Shown: positions 43,384-51,229 of the stretch, one piece after another
How positions within the stretch are numbered: the stretch's first letter is position 1
Layout of the letters: each line of letters begins with the position of its first letter
Source: Candidatus Brevundimonas phytovorans
GTDB lineage: Bacteria; Pseudomonadota; Alphaproteobacteria; Caulobacterales; Caulobacteraceae
Length of the DNA: 64,000 nucleotides
Direction: 5' to 3'
NCBI GenBank assembly: GCA_029203145.1
Contig: CP119309.1
Coordinates: 1,389,001 to 1,453,000 of the forward strand
Translations under genes and position numbers: made by a program
Notes under the pieces: model-generated
The model's database searches: none
What the model saw: the letters and a program-made list of their open reading frames with translations, nothing else
Told to the model about the DNA's origin: nothing

Positions 43384-44780
43384 GCGGCCCGACGGTCGCG
43401 GTCGTCGGTGCGGGGTTCAGCGGCCTGCTGACCACGCTGAACCTGCTGCGCCTGTCGCCCGACCTCTCGGTGCAGTTGATCGAACGGCGCGGCGTCTTCG
43501 GCCTCGGTCCCGCCTATGCGACCGGCAACCCCAAGCACCTGCTCAACGTCCGCCTGTCGAACATGAGCGCCTTTCCCGACCGGCCGCATCATCTGACTGA
43601 CTGGATGGCCGAGCAGCCCGCCTGGTTCGCCCGCGACGACTTCATTACGCGCGGCGACTATGGCCGCTATCTGGCCCATCTACTCGACGACGCCCTGCGC
43701 CCCGACCGCGACGGCCAACGCCTGAGCCTGATCCGAGGCGAGGTCAGCGCCATCCGCCCGGACGACGGCCGCTGGAAGATCATGCTGGACGGCCGCAGCT
43801 CGACGTTCGCCGACGCCGTGGTCCTGGCCCAGGGCAACCTCAGTCCAGCCGCACCCCCCGGTCTGGACCCCGACCTGATCGGCTCCCAACGCTATCTCAG
43901 CGATCCGTGGAGCGCCCTGGACGCCCTGCCTGCCGACGCCGACGACATCCTGCTGATCGGGACGGGTCTGACCATGGTGGACACCGCCATCGCCCTGCGC
44001 CGGCCCGGCCGCCGCTTCACCGCCGCCTCGCGCCACGGTCTGCTGCCGCGCAGTCACGCCTCGACGCCTATGCCCTCGCCTCGTCGCCTGTATCTCGGCA
44101 GTCCCGCTGCGGTCTTCAGACAGGCTCGGCAGGCGGGCCTGAAAGACGACTGGCGCGTCGTCGTCGACGACGTGCGCCATTCCGCCCGTGACCTCTGGGC
44201 GGCCTGGTCCCTGCCCGAACGCAGCCGCTTCCTGCGGCATCTCCGGGCCTTATGGGACAATCATCGCCACCGCCTCGCCCCCGGCGTCGCGCGCGAGGTG
44301 ACGGCCATGCTGGCGTCCGAGGAACTGCAGGTGACGGCTGCCCGGATCAGCGCCCTTACGTCCGGCGAGAGCGAGGTCGAGGTGATTCTGCACGGTCGCG
44401 GCGATCTGCAGCCCCGCGCCCATCGCTTCGATGCGGTGATCAACTGTAGCGGGCCGAGCGGCGACATCGTTCACAGCACCGATCCCCTGCTGAAAAACCT
44501 GCTGAAACAGGGGCTGGCCGCCCCCGCCGCCTTGGGTCTCGGTCTCGCGGTCGACGCCAAAGGGCGGCTGATCGACGGGCGGCTGGCGACCCACAGCCGC
44601 CTTTTCGCCATCGGTCCCCTGACCCGCAGCCTGTTCTGGGAAGCCACCGCCGTCCCCGACCTGCGCGAGGACGCCGTGAGCATCGCCCGCGCGGTGGTTA
44701 AAACCTTGCAACGGAATCAGGAATACAGACCGCCCACGCAGCCCGACGCCCCACACCCGAACCTTGCTGAGTATCGCTGA
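43380..44780 (+). CDS. FAD/NAD(P)-binding oxidoreductase at the end of the sulfate operon
   Basis: A 466-residue protein of the FAD-NAD(P)-binding family. Dinucleotide site VAVVGAGFSGLLTTLNLL (6-23), GLGPAYATGNPKHLLNVRLS (about 42-61), DDILLIGTGLTMVDTAIAL (about 187-205) as a second Rossmann motif, and a C-terminal AIGPLTRSLFWEATAVPDLR typical of this group. Substrate unknown. ATGA overlap with cysA implies a role linked to sulfur supply, perhaps oxidising or reducing a sulfur compound. This is context only. Confidence 0.8.
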   Translation: MSGPTVAVVGAGFSGLLTTLNLLRLSPDLSVQLIERRGVFGLGPAYATGNPKHLLNVRLSNMSAFPDRPHHLTDWMAEQPAWFARDDFITRGDYGRYLAHLLDDALRPDRDGQRLSLIRGEVSAIRPDDGRWKIMLDGRSSTFADAVVLAQGNLSPAAPPGLDPDLIGSQRYLSDPWSALDALPADADDILLIGTGLTMVDTAIALRRPGRRFTAASRHGLLPRSHASTPMPSPRRLYLGSPAAVFRQARQAGLKDDWRVVVDDVRHSARDLWAAWSLPERSRFLRHLRALWDNHRHRLAPGVAREVTAMLASEELQVTAARISALTSGESEVEVILHGRGDLQPRAHRFDAVINCSGPSGDIVHSTDPLLKNLLKQGLAAPAALGLGLAVDAKGRLIDGRLATHSRLFAIGPLTRSLFWEATAVPDLREDAVSIARAVVKTLQRNQEYRPPTQPDAPHPNLAEYR

Positions 44781-44785
44781 GAAAT

Positions 44786-44815
44786 AAAAAAGCCGCCCAA
44801 GATCATTGAGCGGCT
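44786..44815 (-). terminator. Intrinsic terminator downstream of tRNA-Gln
   Basis: On the minus strand AGCCGC ... GCGGCT (44815-44810 and 44796-44791) is followed by a run of T (plus-strand AAAAAA at 44786-44791). It lies 36 bases past the tRNA-Gln 3' end and 5 bases after the convergent oxidoreductase stop. Confidence 0.8.
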
Positions 44816-44850
44816 ACATCTCTGGATGATGTTTACAACCATCGGGTGGT

Positions 44851-44924
44851 TGGCTGGGGAACTAGGACTCGAACCTAGAATGACGGTACCAAAAACCGTA
44901 GTGTTACCATTACACCATTCCCCA
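44851..44924 (-). tRNA. tRNA-Gln (anticodon TTG)
   Basis: Cloverleaf of 74 bases including an encoded CCA: acceptor TGGGGAA pairs with TTCCCCA, anticodon stem ACGGT/ACCGT with loop TTTTGGT giving anticodon TTG, and a T-loop GTTCGAGTC. Reads CAA (and CAG by wobble). Confidence 0.96.
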
Positions 44925-44967
44925 GCAGGACCAGTGCGCCCCGCAGTTCGTCGCTGCGAGGAGCGGT

Positions 44968-44996
44968 GAAATACGCCAAGCTTTTCGGGGATGCAA
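44968..44996 (-). promoter_or_regulatory. Promoter of tRNA-Gln
   Basis: Minus-strand TTGCAT (44996-44991) and TATTTC (44973-44968) with a 17-base spacer, 44 bases upstream of the tRNA 5' end. Sigma-70-like by eye. Confidence 0.55.
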
Positions 44997-45057
44997 CACT
45001 GAAAACAAAAGAATTTTCATCGAGCAGCGACTTTTTTAAAAGCCGCAAAATCCCCGC

Positions 45058-45086
45058 TTGCGAGGTCCGGAACGGGTGGCTATAAG
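45058..45086 (+). promoter_or_regulatory. Promoter of tRNA-Pro
   Basis: TTGCGA (45058-45063) and TATAAG (45081-45086) separated by exactly 17 bases, 50 bases before the tRNA-Pro 5' end. A GCCCCC stretch just after the -10 resembles a stringent-control discriminator. Confidence 0.6.
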
Positions 45087-45136
45087 CCCCCTCCTCGACG
45101 CAACAACGGCCTCTGGCCCGCGCCGGGAAGAAATGT

Positions 45137-45213
45137 CGGAGTGTGGCTCAGTCTGGTAGAGCACTGCGTTCGGGACGCAGGGGTCGGAGGTTCGAATCCT
45201 CTCACTCCGACCA
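45137..45213 (+). tRNA. tRNA-Pro (anticodon CGG)
   Basis: 77 bases with encoded CCA. Acceptor CGGAGTG pairs with CACTCCG, anticodon stem CTGCG/CGCAG with loop TTCGGGA gives anticodon CGG, and T-arm GGAGGTTCGAATCCTC. Reads CCG, the favoured Pro codon in such a GC-rich genome. Confidence 0.97.
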
Positions 45214-45288
45214 TTTTTCCTTACATCGTCAGATGATTTTCCCCTCGCGGGGCCGTGCTTTCGCGTCGGTGCACGCTAAGCTGGCGGC

Positions 45289-45837
45289 ATGAGCCCCCTG
45301 CCTGACCCCGCCGACATCGTCGCCTTCTGGATCAAAGCCGGACCTGATAAGTGGTTCGCCAAGGACGCCGCCTTCGATACGGCCTTCATCGAAGGATTCC
45401 AGGAAGCGCATTTCGCCGCCGCCCGCCGCGACCTCGATCATTGGGCCGCCACGCCCGAGGGCGCGCTGGCCCTGATCCTTCTGCTGGATCAACTGCCGCG
45501 CAACGCCTTCCGCGACACCGCGCACATGTTCGCCACCGACTCACTGGCGCTGATGTTCGCCAAGGCGGCGATTGCACGCGGGCACGACCGCCATGTGGCC
45601 GCCGACCTGCGCCCCTTCATCCTCATGCCCCTGATGCATTCCGAATCCCTGGCGGACCAGGAAAGACTTCTGACCCTGCTGAACCCGGAAGAAGCGCCGG
45701 ACACCTTCAAATTCGCCGTCATCCATCGCGACATCATCGCCCGCTTCGGGCGATACCCTCATCGCAACGCCTCCCTGGGTCGAGAAACAACCGAGGATGA
45801 GGCGATCTTCCTGAAATCAGGCGGCTTTGCGGGCTGA
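45289..45837 (+). CDS. DUF924 family protein
   Basis: A 182-residue cytoplasmic helical protein of the DUF924 family: ADIVAFWIKAGPDKWFAKD at the start, LALILLLDQLPRNAFRDTA (about 63-81), LRPFILMPLMHSE (about 108-120) and an end HRDIIARFGRYPHRNASLGR. Thought to have a TPR-like fold; no catalytic function is established. ATG at 45289 stands alone, 75 bases after tRNA-Pro and 80 bases before the CsgG-like pair. Confidence 0.9.
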   Translation: MSPLPDPADIVAFWIKAGPDKWFAKDAAFDTAFIEGFQEAHFAAARRDLDHWAATPEGALALILLLDQLPRNAFRDTAHMFATDSLALMFAKAAIARGHDRHVAADLRPFILMPLMHSESLADQERLLTLLNPEEAPDTFKFAVIHRDIIARFGRYPHRNASLGRETTEDEAIFLKSGGFAG

Positions 45838-45916
45838 ACGCCACGGCTCGCGGTTGCTTTTTCGATATGGCAAAGCTAGAGAAATGAGGCTTTTTCAACA
45901 ACCATAAGCCATAATC

Positions 45917-47086
45917 ATGACCCATTTTGCACGCGGTCTGACTGCCGCCGCCTTGACCCTCCTGCTGACATCCCCGGCCGAAGCGCAGATCTTTGGTCGC
46001 CGCAGCAACGAGTCGGCGGCGACGGTCATCAACGAAACGCCGCGTTGCACTCAGAACCTCGGCACGGTGACGATCGCCGACACCCAAGGGGCCTTGTTCA
46101 ATCAACTGGGCCTCGGCGCGCCGTCTGAACTGCTGCGCTATCTGGTCCGCGAATCCGGCTGCTTCACATTGATCGAACGCGGGCCGGGCATGGACGTGGT
46201 CGAGCGCGAACGCGGCCTGGGCGCCGCCGGGCGCATCCGCACCGCAGATTTCGTCCTGGTCGCCGAGTTGGCCAATCCGATCGAAGCGGACAGCGGCGAC
46301 AGCCGTCGGGGCCTGCTTGGCTCCCTGGCCTCCAGTGGGGGGCGCATACTGCTGCAAGCCGGCGTCGCCGCGGTCACGGGGGGCGAAGGCGCCGAAATGG
46401 GCGCAGGCATGTCCCAGATGCTCTCTGCGGGCGCCAACGCGGCCGGCAATCAGTTGGACCAGGCGCTGAGCAATCGCACCGTCAACGCCATCAAGGACCT
46501 CAAGAAGGACCTCGCCAAGGGCAAGGAGGGCGCTCAGGTCGTCTTCTCCCTGTCCAGCGTGCCCCTGGCGGAAACCGTGGGCTACACTCGCGCGCTGGCG
46601 AACAAGGACGACTGGCGCCGCCTGCGCATCCGCGACAATCAATTCGGCGGCCGCGTCGGCGCCGGCTATGAGACCGAGGATGAGGGCAAGACCGTCGCCC
46701 TGGCCTTCGTTCGCGGCTACGCCGACCTCGTGACCAGCCTGGGCGGCACGGGCTCGACGGTGCCGGAAGTCACCCTTGCCAACCGTGAAGCCCTCCGCGC
46801 CCAGGCCAGCGCAGAAGCCGCCCAGGCCGCGCGTCGCCCTGAACCCGCCCGGCCGGGACGCGGGCGTCAGGAACAGCGCGGCGCCCCGCAACCTGCCGCG
46901 ACCAGCTACACCCTCGCCAGAGCGTCCATCCTGCGCAGCGCGCCGGGCGGCGACGTCGTTCGCCCGATGGCCGCCGAGGACACCGTCTTCCCGACCGGCA
47001 ACACAGACGGAGACTGGATCGAAGTTCTGGACGCCGACGACAACGTCGGGTGGCTGCAGCGCGATCGCCTGACGACCGAAGACTGA
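45917..47086 (+). CDS. Exported CsgG-like protein with C-terminal SH3-like domain (copy 1)
   Basis: 389 residues with a signal peptide (RGLTAAALTLLLTSPAEAQ). A CsgG/HfaB-like region follows: GTVTIADTQ, SELLRYLVRESGCFTLIERG (about 75-94), ERERGLGAAG and a late FVRGYADLVTSLGG. A basic, Pro/Arg-rich linker (about 290-325) leads to an SH3-like domain ending DADDNVGWLQRDRL. There is no lipobox Cys, unlike CsgG, so it is a soluble periplasmic or peptidoglycan-associated protein. It is paralogous to the next gene; copy 1 has an extra Gly-rich central segment about 130-190. Function unknown. Confidence 0.8.
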   Translation: MTHFARGLTAAALTLLLTSPAEAQIFGRRSNESAATVINETPRCTQNLGTVTIADTQGALFNQLGLGAPSELLRYLVRESGCFTLIERGPGMDVVERERGLGAAGRIRTADFVLVAELANPIEADSGDSRRGLLGSLASSGGRILLQAGVAAVTGGEGAEMGAGMSQMLSAGANAAGNQLDQALSNRTVNAIKDLKKDLAKGKEGAQVVFSLSSVPLAETVGYTRALANKDDWRRLRIRDNQFGGRVGAGYETEDEGKTVALAFVRGYADLVTSLGGTGSTVPEVTLANREALRAQASAEAAQAARRPEPARPGRGRQEQRGAPQPAATSYTLARASILRSAPGGDVVRPMAAEDTVFPTGNTDGDWIEVLDADDNVGWLQRDRLTTED

Positions 47087-47142
47087 ACATCGCCCGCCGC
47101 TCATGTCAGGGCGGCGGCGCTTGAACCCTACAGGAGTTTACC

Positions 47143-48102
47143 TTGAACAAGCCTATGATGGCCCGCGGCCTCGCCCCCGCCCTGGCCGTGCTGATGGCCG
47201 CCTCTGCCCTGCCGACCGCCTCGGAAGCTCAGGCGCGCCGCAGCAACGCCCAGCAGACCCAGGACGCGCAAATGGCCCAGATCCCGCGCTGCGCCCGCAG
47301 CCTGGGCACCCTCACCCTGGCCGACGGTCAGTCCGACTACTGGCGCGAGCTGCAGCTTTCGCCGCCGCAAACCCTGCTGCGCGTCGTGATCCAGCGTTCG
47401 GGCTGCTTCACCCTGGTGGACCGCGGCACAGGCATGAGCGTCGCCCAGCGCGAGCGTGAACTGGCCTCGGGCGGCAACCTGCAGCGTGGCTCCAACGTCG
47501 GCGGCGGTCAGGTGCGGGCGGCGGACTTTGTCCTCGTCGGCGAAATCGCCAGCCAGAACGCCAACTCGGGCGGCAGCGCCCTGGCCGGCCTGGCCGGCGC
47601 CGCCATCGGCGGCCGCGCCGGCGCCATCGTCGGCGGTCTGCGCACGCGCCGGATGGAGGCCAATACGGTCCTGTCCCTGACCAATGTCCGCACCTCGGAA
47701 ACGGCGGCCGTGGCCGAAGGCTACGCCTCCAAGAGCGACATGAGCTGGGGCCTGGGCGCCGGCGGCTTCGGCGCGGGCGCGCTCGGCGGCGGCAGCTACG
47801 AGAACACCGAGATCGGCCGCATCGTGTCGCAGGCCTTCATCCAGGCCTATGCCGACATGGTCATGCAGATGGGCGGCCTCGACGGCGGCTCGCCGGCCCA
47901 TGAAGCGCCGGTCCAGAGCTATACGGTGCAGCAAGCCTCGACGCTGCGCTCGCGGCCGAATGGCGGCTCGGTCGTGCGCGCCCTGCCCACGGGCCTGCGC
48001 CTCTATCCGACCGGCAACCGCGAGGGCCCCTGGTGGGAGGTCCTTGACGACAACGACAACCTCGGATGGGTCCAGAACGAACGCCTGGCTCCGGGTCGCT
48101 GA
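47143..48102 (+). CDS. Exported CsgG-like protein with C-terminal SH3-like domain (copy 2)
   Basis: 319 residues, same layout as its upstream neighbour: signal peptide (ALAVLMAASALPTASEAQ), GTLTLADGQ, QTLLRVVIQRSGCFTLVDRG, ERELASGG, Gly-rich hinge (AGAAIGGRAGAIVGG), FIQAYADMVMQMGG, and an SH3-like tail with DDNDNLGWVQNERL. The TTG at 47143 is taken as start because AGGAG lies 7 bases upstream; ATG at 47155 is the alternative. A tandem duplication is evident. Followed by a strong terminator. Confidence 0.8.
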   Translation: MNKPMMARGLAPALAVLMAASALPTASEAQARRSNAQQTQDAQMAQIPRCARSLGTLTLADGQSDYWRELQLSPPQTLLRVVIQRSGCFTLVDRGTGMSVAQRERELASGGNLQRGSNVGGGQVRAADFVLVGEIASQNANSGGSALAGLAGAAIGGRAGAIVGGLRTRRMEANTVLSLTNVRTSETAAVAEGYASKSDMSWGLGAGGFGAGALGGGSYENTEIGRIVSQAFIQAYADMVMQMGGLDGGSPAHEAPVQSYTVQQASTLRSRPNGGSVVRALPTGLRLYPTGNREGPWWEVLDDNDNLGWVQNERLAPGR

Positions 48103-48127
48103 TCCTGGCCGAACCGACTAAATGGAA

Positions 48128-48160
48128 GAGCGCCCGCTGACCTCATCGGCGGGCGCTTTT
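48128..48160 (+). terminator. Intrinsic terminator after the CsgG-like pair
   Basis: AGCGCCCGC (48129-48137) and GCGGGCGCT (48149-48157) form a 9-bp GC stem followed by TTTT, 26 bases after the stop. Confidence 0.9.
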
Positions 48161-48177
48161 CTGTTGCCCTCTCGTAA

Positions 48178-48287
48178 CCGCTCATCCCGGCGGACGCCGG
48201 GATCCAGTCCTTTGGCTGCATCCAAGGTCATTTCGGTTCGGTGTGCAGTGGCTCTTACTGGATCCCGGCGTCCGCCGGGATGAGCGG
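48178..48287. repeat. Perfect 31-bp inverted repeat pair (REP/BIME-like)
   Basis: Left arm 48178-48208 and right arm 48257-48287 are exact reverse complements over 31 bases. Each arm itself contains the palindrome ATCCCGGCGGACGCCGGGAT. The 48-base spacer has no gene. This is the structure of two inverted REP units, an intergenic element probably present in many copies in the genome, though no second copy was noticed in this window. It lies between a terminator and thyA. Confidence 0.85.
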
Positions 48288-48368
48288 GGATAAGGAACCC
48301 GACTTTTCTGTGAGCAAGCGAATCAGACGTCTGCCCAGCGACACGAATCAGCGGCATCCTCCCTTCCC

Positions 48369-49226
48369 ATGACCGCCGCACTCGCCCTCGCCGATCTGGA
48401 AACGCTCAGCGGGGCGGCCCCGGCCGATCACCCCGAGTGGCAGTATCTCAACCTGCTGCGCGACATCCTCGACAACGGCGTGCGCCGCGACGACCGCACT
48501 GGCACCGGAACTCTCGGCGTCTTCGGGCGGCAGATCCGTTTTGACCTGTCGAAGGGCTTTCCCCTTCTGACCACCAAGAAGCTGCACACGCGCTCGATCT
48601 TCATCGAGCTGCTGTGGTTCCTGCGCGGCGAGACCAATATCGGCTGGCTCAAGGACAACGGCGTCGGCATCTGGGACGAATGGGCCGACGCCAACGGCGA
48701 CCTCGGCCCCGTCTATGGCAAGCAATGGCGCTCCTGGGCCGCCCCGAACGGCCAGAGCATCGACCAGATCGAAAAGCTGGTCCACGGCCTGAAGACCAAT
48801 CCCAACAGCCGCCGCCACATCGTCAGCGCCTGGAACCCGGCTGACGTCGACGACATGGCCCTGCCGCCCTGCCACTGCCTGTTCCAGTTCTTCGTCGCCG
48901 ACGGCAAACTGAGCTGCCAGCTGTATCAGCGCAGCGCCGACGTCTTCCTCGGCGTGCCGTTCAACATCGCCTCCTACGCCCTGCTGACCCTGATGCTGGC
49001 TCAGGTGCTGGGGCTGGAGCCCGGCGACTTCGTCCACACCTTCGGCGACGCCCACCTGTATCTGAACCATCTGGAGCAGGCCGAGCTGCAACTTAGCCGC
49101 CAACCCCTGCCCTTGCCGACCCTGACCGTCGCGCCCAAGTCGGACCTGTTCGCCTATGAGCTGTCGGACTTCGTCCTCAGCGACTACGCCCCCTGGCCGC
49201 ACATCAAGGCCGCCGTCGCGGTCTGA
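48369..49226 (+). CDS. thyA: Thymidylate synthase
   Basis: A 285-residue enzyme making dTMP from dUMP with methylene-tetrahydrofolate. Family blocks: RTGTGTLGVFGRQIRFDL (about 43-60), FPLLTTKKLHTRSI, the catalytic Cys168 in LPPCHCLFQF, and YQRSADVFLGVPFNIASYA. The N-terminal 20 residues before HPEWQYLNLL are extra. No good ribosome site precedes the ATG at 48369. With folA 1.1 kb downstream, it forms the thymidylate/folate pair. Confidence 0.97.
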   Translation: MTAALALADLETLSGAAPADHPEWQYLNLLRDILDNGVRRDDRTGTGTLGVFGRQIRFDLSKGFPLLTTKKLHTRSIFIELLWFLRGETNIGWLKDNGVGIWDEWADANGDLGPVYGKQWRSWAAPNGQSIDQIEKLVHGLKTNPNSRRHIVSAWNPADVDDMALPPCHCLFQFFVADGKLSCQLYQRSADVFLGVPFNIASYALLTLMLAQVLGLEPGDFVHTFGDAHLYLNHLEQAELQLSRQPLPLPTLTVAPKSDLFAYELSDFVLSDYAPWPHIKAAVAV

Positions 49227-49231
49227 CCCCC

Positions 49232-49546
49232 ATGAAGATCGCTGACCTCAAGGCGGACGTCCTCCGCATCTCCGACATCTATGCACGCGAGCATTCCATC
49301 GACCGCGACCGTGACTGGGCCCTGCTCAAGCTGCAGGAGGAACTCGGCGAGTTGACCAAGGAACACCTCAACCTCACCGGACGCGCCCGCGGCGCGCCCG
49401 ACGCCTCTGCCCTCGGCGACGAGGCCGCCGACGTGCTGGGGATGCTGCTGATCTACTGCGACCACGCAGGCATCGACATCGAAGCCGCCATGCAGCGTAA
49501 ATGGCTGAAGTGGCTGGCGCCGGAAGCGCTCAAGACCGAAGCGTAA
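49232..49546 (+). CDS. MazG-like nucleoside triphosphate pyrophosphohydrolase
   Basis: A 104-residue all-alpha protein with the metal motif EELGELTKE followed by DEAADVLGML, the E-x2-E...E-x2-D arrangement of MazG-like NTP pyrophosphatases. It probably cleaves non-canonical or excess dNTPs, sensible beside thyA, 5 bases upstream. It resembles single-domain MazG rather than the long E. coli form. ATG at 49232. Confidence 0.85.
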   Translation: MKIADLKADVLRISDIYAREHSIDRDRDWALLKLQEELGELTKEHLNLTGRARGAPDASALGDEAADVLGMLLIYCDHAGIDIEAAMQRKWLKWLAPEALKTEA

Positions 49547-49637
49547 ACTCCCGTAACATCGTATGGTGAACGCCTGAGACTCGGCGCACCCTCCCCTGAT
49601 CCGCGTCGCTGCGGGCGCATGAAACGGGAGGGTTGTC

Positions 49638-50309
49638 ATGTTGAAGAAGTTTGCGGCCGAACTGGTCGGGACGATGGTTCTGGTGCTGTTCGGGTGCGGC
49701 GCCGCCGTGCTGGGCGGGTTCGACCATGTGGGACAGTTGGGCATCGCCCTGGCCTTCGGCTTCGCCATCATCGCCATGGCCTATGGCATCGGGCCGGTGT
49801 CGGGTTGCCACGTCAATCCGGCGGTCAGCCTGGGCGTCTTCGTCGCCGGGCGGATGAGCGCCAGGGACATGGTCATCTACTGGATCGCCCAGTTCATCGG
49901 CGCCGTCGTCGGCGCGGCCATCCTCGGCCTGATCGCCAAGACTGGTTTCGCCAATCTGGGTCAGAACGGCTTCGACGCCGGATCGCCCGGCGGATACGGC
50001 CTGCACGCGGCCCTGATCTTCGAGATCGTCGCCACAGCCATCTTCATCATCGCCATTCTGGGCGTGACGGGGGCCAAGGGGCATGGCGCCTTCGCCGGCG
50101 TCGCCATCGGCATCACCCTGGCGGTCATCCACATCGTCGGCATCCAGGTGACGGGCGTGTCGGTCAATCCGGCTCGCAGCTTCGGCCCAGCCTTGCTGGC
50201 TGGCGGCCAGGCCCTGAGCCAGGTCTGGGTCTTCTTCGTCGCCCCTGCCGTCGGCGCGGTGATCGGCGCGCTCTTCTTCCGCTTGAAACTGCTCGAGCCA
50301 GAGGCCTAA
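49638..50309 (+). CDS. aqpZ: Aquaporin Z
   Basis: A 223-residue water channel with six membrane helices and both half-helix motifs: GCHVNPAVSLGVF (about 55-67) and VNPARSFGPALL (about 176-187). The Arg after the second NPA and the following Ser are the water-selective form. ATG at 49638 with GGAGG upstream. A terminator-like hairpin follows at 50320. Confidence 0.96.
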   Translation: MLKKFAAELVGTMVLVLFGCGAAVLGGFDHVGQLGIALAFGFAIIAMAYGIGPVSGCHVNPAVSLGVFVAGRMSARDMVIYWIAQFIGAVVGAAILGLIAKTGFANLGQNGFDAGSPGGYGLHAALIFEIVATAIFIIAILGVTGAKGHGAFAGVAIGITLAVIHIVGIQVTGVSVNPARSFGPALLAGGQALSQVWVFFVAPAVGAVIGALFFRLKLLEPEA

Positions 50310-50319
50310 GTCCGGATAA

Positions 50320-50348
50320 GGGGGCGGTGTTCAGCCGCCCCCGTCTTT
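50320..50348 (+). terminator. Terminator-like hairpin after aqpZ
   Basis: GGGGGCGG (50320-50327) and CCGCCCCC (50335-50342) with a 7-base loop and a short GTCTTT tail, 10 bases after aqpZ and 19 before folA. Confidence 0.6.
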
Positions 50349-50361
50349 CGGAGCCTGTCCA

Positions 50362-50889
50362 GTGTCCATTCCCAAGATCGCCCTCGTCGTCGCCCGCGCC
50401 AGAAACGGCGTCATCGGACGCGACGGCGACCTGCCGTGGCGGCTGCGCTCCGACCTGCAACGTTTCAAGGCCATCACCGTCGGCAAGCCCTGCATCATGG
50501 GCCGCAAGACCTGGGAAAGCCTGCCGCTCAAACCCCTTCCCGGCCGCCTGAACATCGTCCTGACCAAGGACGGCTCCTATGAGTCTGAAGGCATGTCCAA
50601 GGGCGCGCTGGTCTGCTCCAATCTGGGCGAGGCCCTGTCCATCGCCCGTGAAACCGCCGAGGAAGACGGCGTGGACGAGGTCTGCATCATCGGCGGCACC
50701 GCCCTGTTCGAGATGGCCCTGCCCCGCGCCCAGCGCCTCTACATCACCGAGGTCGACGCCGAGCCGGAAGGCGACGCCCGTTTCCCTGCCTTTGACGAGA
50801 GCGCCTTCGTCGAGACGGCGTCCGAGCCCCATCCGGCGGGCGAGAAGGACGACCACGCCTTCACCTTCCGCACCCTGGACCGCCGCTAG
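50362..50889 (+). CDS. folA: Dihydrofolate reductase
   Basis: A 175-residue NADPH-dependent enzyme regenerating tetrahydrofolate used up by ThyA. Family blocks: NGVIGRDGDLPWRLRSDLQR (about 14-33), IMGRKTWESLP (about 45-55), GGTALFE (about 112-118). GTG start at 50362 with GGAG 8 bases upstream. The active-site acid is Asp in the LPWRLRSDLQRF segment. Confidence 0.96.
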   Translation: MSIPKIALVVARARNGVIGRDGDLPWRLRSDLQRFKAITVGKPCIMGRKTWESLPLKPLPGRLNIVLTKDGSYESEGMSKGALVCSNLGEALSIARETAEEDGVDEVCIIGGTALFEMALPRAQRLYITEVDAEPEGDARFPAFDESAFVETASEPHPAGEKDDHAFTFRTLDRR

Positions 50890-50898
50890 ATCGGAGAC

Positions 50899-51225
50899 AT
50901 GACCATGCTCGTCGCCACCACCAATGACCTGCCCGGCCACCGCATCGTACGCCATATCGGCATGGTGCGCGGCGTCACCGTGCGCTCTCGCAACGTCATC
51001 TCCGACGCCATCGGCGGTGTGCAGTCGATGATCGGCGGGCGCGTAGGCGCCTATGTGAAGCTGGCCGAGGCCGCGCGTCAGGAAGCCTATGACGAACTGG
51101 TCGCCCATGCGCGCGACATGGGCGCCAACGCCATCCTGGCCATGCGCTACGACGCCAACGAGATCATGCCCGGCGTGACCGAGGTCCTGGCCTATGGCAC
51201 GGCCGTGGTGGTCGAACCGGCCTGA
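50899..51225 (+). CDS. YbjQ/DUF74 family protein
   Basis: A 108-residue beta-rich protein of the YbjQ (heavy-metal-binding-like, DUF74) family: GHRIVRHIGMVRGVTVRSRN, a long central helix KLAEAARQEAYDELVAHARD, then GANAILAMRYDANEI. These form pentameric rings in known structures; the function is unsettled. 9 bases after folA, likely co-transcribed. Converges with metQ. Confidence 0.9.
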   Translation: MTMLVATTNDLPGHRIVRHIGMVRGVTVRSRNVISDAIGGVQSMIGGRVGAYVKLAEAARQEAYDELVAHARDMGANAILAMRYDANEIMPGVTEVLAYGTAVVVEPA

Positions 51226-51229
51226 CGGA

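Noticed and set aside
48178..48287. Repeat considered as CRISPR or transposon ends
   Set aside because: Only two units, inverted rather than direct, a 48-base spacer without a gene, no cas or transposase nearby; REP pair fits better.
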